Part shown: positions 20,616 through 24,814 of the stretch, one piece after another
Layout: every line of letters starts with the position of its first letter
How positions within the stretch are numbered: the stretch's first letter is position 1
IMG/VR virus record: IMGVR_UViG_3300030108_001226
Location: 1 to 24,814 of that record
Length of the DNA: 24,814 nucleotides
Direction: 5' to 3' (one strand)
From: a virus
Position numbers and translations under genes: made by a program
Notes under the pieces: generated by a model
What the model was told of the DNA's origin: nothing
The model's database searches: none
What the model saw: the letters and a program-made list of their open reading frames with translations, nothing else

Positions 20616-21306
20616 ATCTAAAAACTTTTTTTGTTGCTTGTATATATCTTAAATCATATATCTCTCTGCAACTCAACTGTTTTATATTGTGGTGAAAAAT
20701 AGTTTGATTGCCAATATACAAAGCAACATGATTTAATTTTTGTTTTATTCCCTCCATCAATAAAACATCATTTTCTTGTATTTCATTTTTATCTACTTCT
20801 TTAAAATTTGCATCTTTTAAAATTTTTTCAAAATGCGGATTATCAATAAACTTTTTTAAAGTTTGTGGCCTATAACAAGATCCTAAATTGATATTTAATT
20901 TTTCTCTATAAAAATCTACTATTAAACTCCAGCAATCATGTTTTCCCCAGATCCAAGTCCTACCAAATAAACCAGACTTATATCCACTAGGCTTAAAACT
21001 ATGCCAATCTTTATTCTCAACACTATAAATATAAAAAGGTAAACCCAAATGTTCACAAGATGCCTTGTCAGCTTCAGATGGAAAAGATGGGCCATAAGTA
21101 TGAGAATGAACTATGCCTATAAGTTCTCCTTGATCTTCACACTCAGCCCATGAGTCAGGACACATTACAAAGTATTCGTCAGGTGCTTCTGACAAGTTCT
21201 TACAAGGCCAAAAAGTTTCCTTGCCCTTAATTATGGCTAACAAACCGCAACACTCTTTAGGAAGGCACTCAACAGCATATTCAGCAGCTTTATCTTTCCA
21301 AGTCAT
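20605..21306 (-). CDS. Tail tip peptidase, lambda gpK-like (JAB plus NlpC/P60)
   Basis: A 233-residue protein with two peptidase domains in gpK order. The N-terminal JAB/MPN domain has E18 in the KECCGLL strand and the JAMM signature H67-x-H69 with D80 (HSHTYGPSFPSEAD). The C-terminal NlpC/P60 domain has KHDCWSLIVDFY with nucleophile C125, NHVALYIG with H193, and a third polar residue at H205 or H206. In lambda-type tails this protein helps assemble the tip and may cut peptidoglycan during DNA entry. All expected catalytic residues are present, so both halves look active. It overlaps the gpL-like gene as ATGA. Confidence 0.9.
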   Translation of the reverse strand: MTWKDKAAEYAVECLPKECCGLLAIIKGKETFWPCKNLSEAPDEYFVMCPDSWAECEDQGELIGIVHSHTYGPSFPSEADKASCEHLGLPFYIYSVENKDWHSFKPSGYKSGLFGRTWIWGKHDCWSLIVDFYREKLNINLGSCYRPQTLKKFIDNPHFEKILKDANFKEVDKNEIQENDVLLMEGIKQKLNHVALYIGNQTIFHHNIKQLSCREIYDLRYIQATKKVFRYAA

Positions 21307-21875
21307 TTAAAAGTACCAACAGAAGGAAAGTCTTTTCTTGTTACTTGTCTTTTTGGCGCACGAATATTCTCAAGATCAAGAGCAGAAACACATTCAAACT
21401 GTACAACTTCTCTATTTTCTAAAGTTTTTTTATCAATAAAATAGATTTCTTGTGGTAATTCAGTTGTACTTGATGGAGTCCCGAAAGGATTTTGATTTGA
21501 AGGGAAGTTTGCAGCGTCAAGAAACTGAGCCATTGTTCTATGCCTGATCAATTTTGCTCCCTGTAAATCATTGAATGGAGTTGTAGCATTAACTGTTGCC
21601 ATTAATGCTGTGATACTTCCTAAAACATTTGATACAGTTAGTGTTGGTCTAGGTAAAGTACCCCTGCCTACATACTCAAAGCCCTCTGCTATCACTGGAA
21701 ATTTTGTATATGTATTTCCCTGCCAGATAATATTTGCATTACTGTTCATGCCAACACCAGAATGAAACCTAGTGACATCTGTTGATCCATGTAGAGCAGA
21801 AACTAAAGTTATTGAATAAAGTTCAATAATAGATTTATTAGAAAGTGATTGTAGTTCTGCTGTAGGTATTGCCAT
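21303..21875 (-). CDS. Minor tail protein L-like, lacking the Cys-rich Fe-S domain
   Basis: A 190-residue protein matching the lambda gpL family over its main domain (IELYSITLV near 17-25, then IIWQGNTYTKFPVIAEGFEYVGRGTLPRPTLTVSN at about 49-83, and VVQFECVSALDLENIRAPKRQV at about 157-178). In the family, RRQV-type residues are followed by a C-terminal domain whose cysteines hold an iron-sulfur cluster, and cyanophage members end in FPSxGTF. Here RQVTR runs straight into KDFPSVGTFK, and the only cysteine is C162. The Fe-S part therefore appears to be cleanly missing while the extreme end is kept. It lies between the M and K genes, as in lambda. Confidence 0.85.
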   Translation of the reverse strand: MAIPTAELQSLSNKSIIELYSITLVSALHGSTDVTRFHSGVGMNSNANIIWQGNTYTKFPVIAEGFEYVGRGTLPRPTLTVSNVLGSITALMATVNATTPFNDLQGAKLIRHRTMAQFLDAANFPSNQNPFGTPSSTTELPQEIYFIDKKTLENREVVQFECVSALDLENIRAPKRQVTRKDFPSVGTFK

Positions 21876-22444
21876 TAGGGTTCAAAAACTTCTCTAAAGG
21901 TACAATTTAAAGTTGCTCTGTTGTTGTAAGGTATTGTTTTTGTCCAAGATTGACAAACATATTGACCAGCACCAGATAATGTGACTGTGACATTACCGCT
22001 ATTTGTACCAGATGAGGCTGCTGTGACAGTAAAGGTGTCTACTGTAGGAGTTGTAGCAATAACAAAGTCTCCATCAGTAGCAGATCCAGAAGTGTAGTCA
22101 ATAGTTACAACATCACCGATAGCAAGACCATGATTTGTAATTGTTATGGTCACTGTTGCACTACTTGATTGTGAATAAGTCCCTGTTTGAGAGCTTCCTT
22201 CTGCTGGTGGTGTAAATGTAAAACTTGCCTGATCATTTACTCTACTTCTTAAAAATCCTTCTATTACATCAGCTTCCGTTTCTGACACATTAAAAGTAAG
22301 ATCATATACTTTAGGGTCTTGAGTCAAAGGCAAGCCAAACAAAGCCCTAAACTCATATCCATCACCGAAAGAAGTTGTTCTTATTCTTGGTGAGCTTGTT
22401 TTTCTCATTCCGTAGGTCGGAGAGATAGAAGGAAAGGTTGCCAT
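21875..22444 (-). CDS. Minor tail protein M-like, with an inserted beta module
   Basis: A 189-residue tail protein. The N-terminal 82 residues (YGMRKTSSPRIRTTSFGDGYEFRA ... EADVIEGFLRSRVNDQASFTFTPP) and the C-terminal 32 (GQYVCQSWTKTIPYNNRATLNCTFREVFEP) together make a normal gpM-type protein. Residues about 85-157 interrupt it with a Ser/Thr-rich beta module (TITITNHGLAIGDVVTIDYTSGSATDGDF...TFTVTAASSGT). A related module is in the gpJ-like protein. The HGLxxGDVVxxxY...SGxxTDG pattern resembles what is often matched to the E1 FCCH-type domain in phage proteins. It lies one base from the tape measure and overlaps gpL-like by one. Confidence 0.85.
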   Translation of the reverse strand: MATFPSISPTYGMRKTSSPRIRTTSFGDGYEFRALFGLPLTQDPKVYDLTFNVSETEADVIEGFLRSRVNDQASFTFTPPAEGSSQTGTYSQSSSATVTITITNHGLAIGDVVTIDYTSGSATDGDFVIATTPTVDTFTVTAASSGTNSGNVTVTLSGAGQYVCQSWTKTIPYNNRATLNCTFREVFEP

Positions 22445-24760
22445 TTATCTAGTTAATAAACCCCCAGCACGTTTTTCTTTGATAAGTTGAGCCTGAACAG
22501 CCTGACCAATCACTTGTCCAAGTGCGTTTGCGTCAGCATTATTACCAGAAACAGATGAGCTAGAGGCATCTACATTTACAGTAACTAAATTTGTGGTAGT
22601 GCCGCCACCTTTTCCGATTGCACTGTTTGGAATGATATTGCCACCTTTAGAACCCATCTGTAGTATTTCTGGACCACGTTCACCCACAACGAAAGCACCA
22701 CCAGCAGATACTCTTCCACCTCTTTCTTTCTTACCACCAAACAGACCACCCAAGAATCCACCAATTTTGCCTCCTATACCAGACACAGCCTTTTGTATAG
22801 CAAGTTCAATAAGTTGACGCTTAAGGTTGTTTAATACACTTGTTGCCGCATCTGCAAGAGATTTTGTACCCATAACAGCGTCAGTTAAATTTGTAACAAT
22901 ACCTCTTTCAATATCTTCTCCTATTTTCATAAATTTGCCCTGTAGTTCTTCTGCCTCTTTCTTTGCCTTTTTTTCAGCTTCAGTAATTTGATCAACAGAG
23001 GTTTTTATCTTGCCATTTGTAGCTACTATTTTATTTTTTGCATCAATTTGTTTGTTATTTTCTTCAGTAATTTGTCTTTCAACACCACTAAACTCAATAA
23101 CAGTATTTTTTAATTCTTCAGCTTTTTCTTTAGCACCTTTGAGAAAATCTTTTCCAAAATCTTTTATTCCTTTTATTTTGAGGTCAATCGGTGGCAACTC
23201 AAGTCCACCTAATAATCTTTTTATAGGCTCTGGTATAAAACTTAATATTTTTTCAAAAGCTTGTCTAAAAAAGTCAGCAATTCTTTGTGCAAGTCCTCCT
23301 ATCTTTTGTCTAACACCATTTACAAACTCACTCACTGCTAAAGCTGCATTACCAATCACACCGCCGATTACTTGACCAATAAAAATAGCTCTGTCTGAAG
23401 CGTCTGTAATAGCCTCTTTTATACCTATCCACCCTTGTTCTAAATTAAATAAAACGTTAGTTGATTCTATTCCAAGTGCATTACCTATAATTGATCCGAT
23501 TTCACCTACAGCAGCAACAACGGCTCTTACTGGTGCTAGGACTATTTTAAATGCAGCCCCTAAAGCTTCAACAGTAACAGCAGCTACTTTAAGAGTTTCT
23601 CTTATTATTATTCCAAACTCAGATCCTTCCGTAGTTAGATTTGTAAATGCGGTTCCAAGTCTTGTTAATTGTCCTTGTATAGTATTTGATGCTGTAAATG
23701 CAGCTTCAGCCGCAGTGCCTTGTGCGTTTGCCTGATTCTCTAAGTTTTTATTGAAGCTGACAAGCTGGTCATTTAACAAAGGTAATATTGCTGTCCTTGC
23801 CTCAACAGATCCAAAGAATTTTGCAAGCGTTTCTTCACTAGCACCACCCTTCGCAACAAGCTCCTCTAATACACCTCCTAAACCTTTTGTACTTAAAGCT
23901 GTAGCACTAAAGTCTATTCCTAATTCTTTTGCCGCTTTAGCTGCCTCACTTGTCGGTTTTTGTATTGCAGCAATAACTTGTCGTAATCCAGCAAAGGTTG
24001 ATTCAACAGGAACACCAGTTGCAGTGACAGTAGATATTGCAGCATTAAGTTCATCTATCCCAACACCAGCACCAGCTGCTATAGGTGCTAAACGACCTAT
24101 CTGTTGTGCATATTGATCTACAACAATTTTACCATCATTCTGTGTTTGAATAAATCCATCTACAAGTTTTGCAGCCTGATCGGAACTCAAACCATAAGCA
24201 TTTAAAACAGATGTTGTTGCATCAGCAACAGTAGCTAATTCAGAAAAACCACCAGTTGCACCTAACTGTGATGCCTTTAAAACGTCTGAAAGTTCTGCGA
24301 CCTCACCAAAGCCAGCAGATGCTACATCATAAGATGCTGATAGCAAATCAAGTTGAGAAACTTGACCACTTAGCTGATTAGATAAACTTGCAAGTTTTGG
24401 ATTTAAAGTATCAACATCAACTCCAAGAGTCTTAACCTTTGCACTAGCAAAATCAGCAGCCGCTAAATTTGCAAAAGTTTTAGTGAGTGCAGCAACTAAA
24501 GTTAAGCCAGCAGTAAGTGGCCCTAAAGCTGTTGCTAACGCAGCACCAGCAGTTTTAAAACCTAAAGCCGCCCCTTTTGCACCAGCACCAGCACCAAAAA
24601 AACTTTTTCCTAATATTGGTAAAGCTTTATTTGCATCTTTTAGTTTGCTATTTGTTCCGTTTACAGTTTGATTAAATTTTTGTGCCTGCGTATTTACATT
24701 CTTTAGTGCTGTTATGGCTTGCGTAGCTCCTACTCTAAGTTCTACGTTTGAAACTGCCAC
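22445..24760 (-). CDS. Tail tape measure protein
   Basis: A 771-residue protein of the TP901-type tape measure family, whose length sets the tail length. It starts at GTG 24760, with AAAGGAG (24780-24774) 13 nt upstream. An N-terminal helical start (MAVSNVELRVGATQAITALKNV) precedes a hydrophobic Ala/Gly stretch (about 50-100). The conserved minor-tail domain covers about 105-370 (ATTSVLNAYGLSSDQAAKLVDGFIQTQNDGKIVVDQYAQQIGRLAPIAAGAGVGIDELNAAI). Hydrophobic segments follow at about 385-500 and a charged helix at about 560-620. The C-terminal signature GGRVSAGGAFVVGERGPEIL ... NIIPNS (about 677-712) is typical. At 771 residues it predicts a fairly short tail. Confidence 0.9.
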   Translation of the reverse strand: MAVSNVELRVGATQAITALKNVNTQAQKFNQTVNGTNSKLKDANKALPILGKSFFGAGAGAKGAALGFKTAGAALATALGPLTAGLTLVAALTKTFANLAAADFASAKVKTLGVDVDTLNPKLASLSNQLSGQVSQLDLLSASYDVASAGFGEVAELSDVLKASQLGATGGFSELATVADATTSVLNAYGLSSDQAAKLVDGFIQTQNDGKIVVDQYAQQIGRLAPIAAGAGVGIDELNAAISTVTATGVPVESTFAGLRQVIAAIQKPTSEAAKAAKELGIDFSATALSTKGLGGVLEELVAKGGASEETLAKFFGSVEARTAILPLLNDQLVSFNKNLENQANAQGTAAEAAFTASNTIQGQLTRLGTAFTNLTTEGSEFGIIIRETLKVAAVTVEALGAAFKIVLAPVRAVVAAVGEIGSIIGNALGIESTNVLFNLEQGWIGIKEAITDASDRAIFIGQVIGGVIGNAALAVSEFVNGVRQKIGGLAQRIADFFRQAFEKILSFIPEPIKRLLGGLELPPIDLKIKGIKDFGKDFLKGAKEKAEELKNTVIEFSGVERQITEENNKQIDAKNKIVATNGKIKTSVDQITEAEKKAKKEAEELQGKFMKIGEDIERGIVTNLTDAVMGTKSLADAATSVLNNLKRQLIELAIQKAVSGIGGKIGGFLGGLFGGKKERGGRVSAGGAFVVGERGPEILQMGSKGGNIIPNSAIGKGGGTTTNLVTVNVDASSSSVSGNNADANALGQVIGQAVQAQLIKEKRAGGLLTR

Positions 24761-24762
24761 GA

Positions 24763-24814
24763 CTAAACAATAACTCCTTTAACTATATCTTGATTTGCGT
24801 TTGATTGCATCTGC
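24763..24814 (-). CDS. 3' end of a gene upstream of the tape measure (frame uncertain)
   Basis: Only the last codons are in the window. One minus-strand frame ends in DIVKGVIV at a TAG (24765-24763); another ends in ADAIKRKSRYS at a TAA (24781-24779). By position in a lambda-like tail operon the gene should be a tail assembly chaperone, but too little is present to choose the frame or confirm the function. Confidence 0.3.
   Translation of the reverse strand, partial: QMQSNANQDIVKGVIV

Noticed and set aside
22593-24671. Proline/alanine-rich plus-strand ORFs opposite the tape measure
   Set aside because: They are antisense shadows produced by Gly/Ala-rich codons of the tape measure.

Overview
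The window is a contiguous piece of a tailed double-stranded DNA phage (siphovirus type, lambda-like tail). It carries both terminase subunits, a PrimPol/VapE-type replication protein, an SF2 helicase with a VRR-NUC nuclease, a RecE-like/Rad52-like recombination pair, a C5-cytosine methyltransferase and a tail module in the order tape measure - M - L - K - I - J - fibre. The AT-rich composition, and small proteins that resemble what I remember from phages of marine picocyanobacteria, suggest a marine cyanobacterial phage. The host assignment is inference. There is no integrase, tRNA or photosynthesis gene here.

Layout. 1-1354 (minus): large terminase, running off the left edge, preceded by a small-terminase-like gene. 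1355-1627: no gene; short GTTCC/GGAAC repeats flank long alternating AT tracts, a candidate replication origin. 1628-3807 (minus): primase-helicase behind a 47-residue ribbon-helix-helix-like regulator. 3808-3865: divergent control region with an inverted repeat. 3866-9350 (plus): early genes (helicase, overlapping VRR-NUC nuclease, small proteins, methyltransferase, recombination pair, HTH protein), closed by a terminator at 9359-9379. 9396-10409 (plus): a PD-(D/E)XK/zinc-ribbon protein and two small proteins. 10372-10838 (minus): two small genes. 10917-12716 (plus): a small membrane protein followed by three proteins with signal peptides. 12721-14472 (minus, apart from a 44-codon plus-strand ORF at 13772-13906): small membrane and accessory proteins. 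14500-24760 (minus): tail fibre with a self-cleaving S74 chaperone, then J, I, K, L, M and the tape measure (listed from left to right, the reverse of transcription).

Most striking point. The methyltransferase gene (5951-6949) contains a complete second reading frame (6111-6863, +1 frame, 250 codons). Its product has the hallmarks of a phage protein family that I remember as free-standing genes (SSWKT, FSESFPKQGTMRNG, repeated LPTPTAS, and a C-terminal MMGYEVGWTDL). Base for base, these hallmarks are the +1 reading of the methyltransferase's own motifs VI, VIII and IX/X. This points to overprinting as the origin of that family. A second same-strand overlap of 101 nt joins the helicase and VRR-NUC genes.

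If the genome is circularly permuted, the minus-strand late genes would run from the terminases off the left edge through head genes and re-enter at the right edge into the tape measure. This window would then be a large part of the genome.
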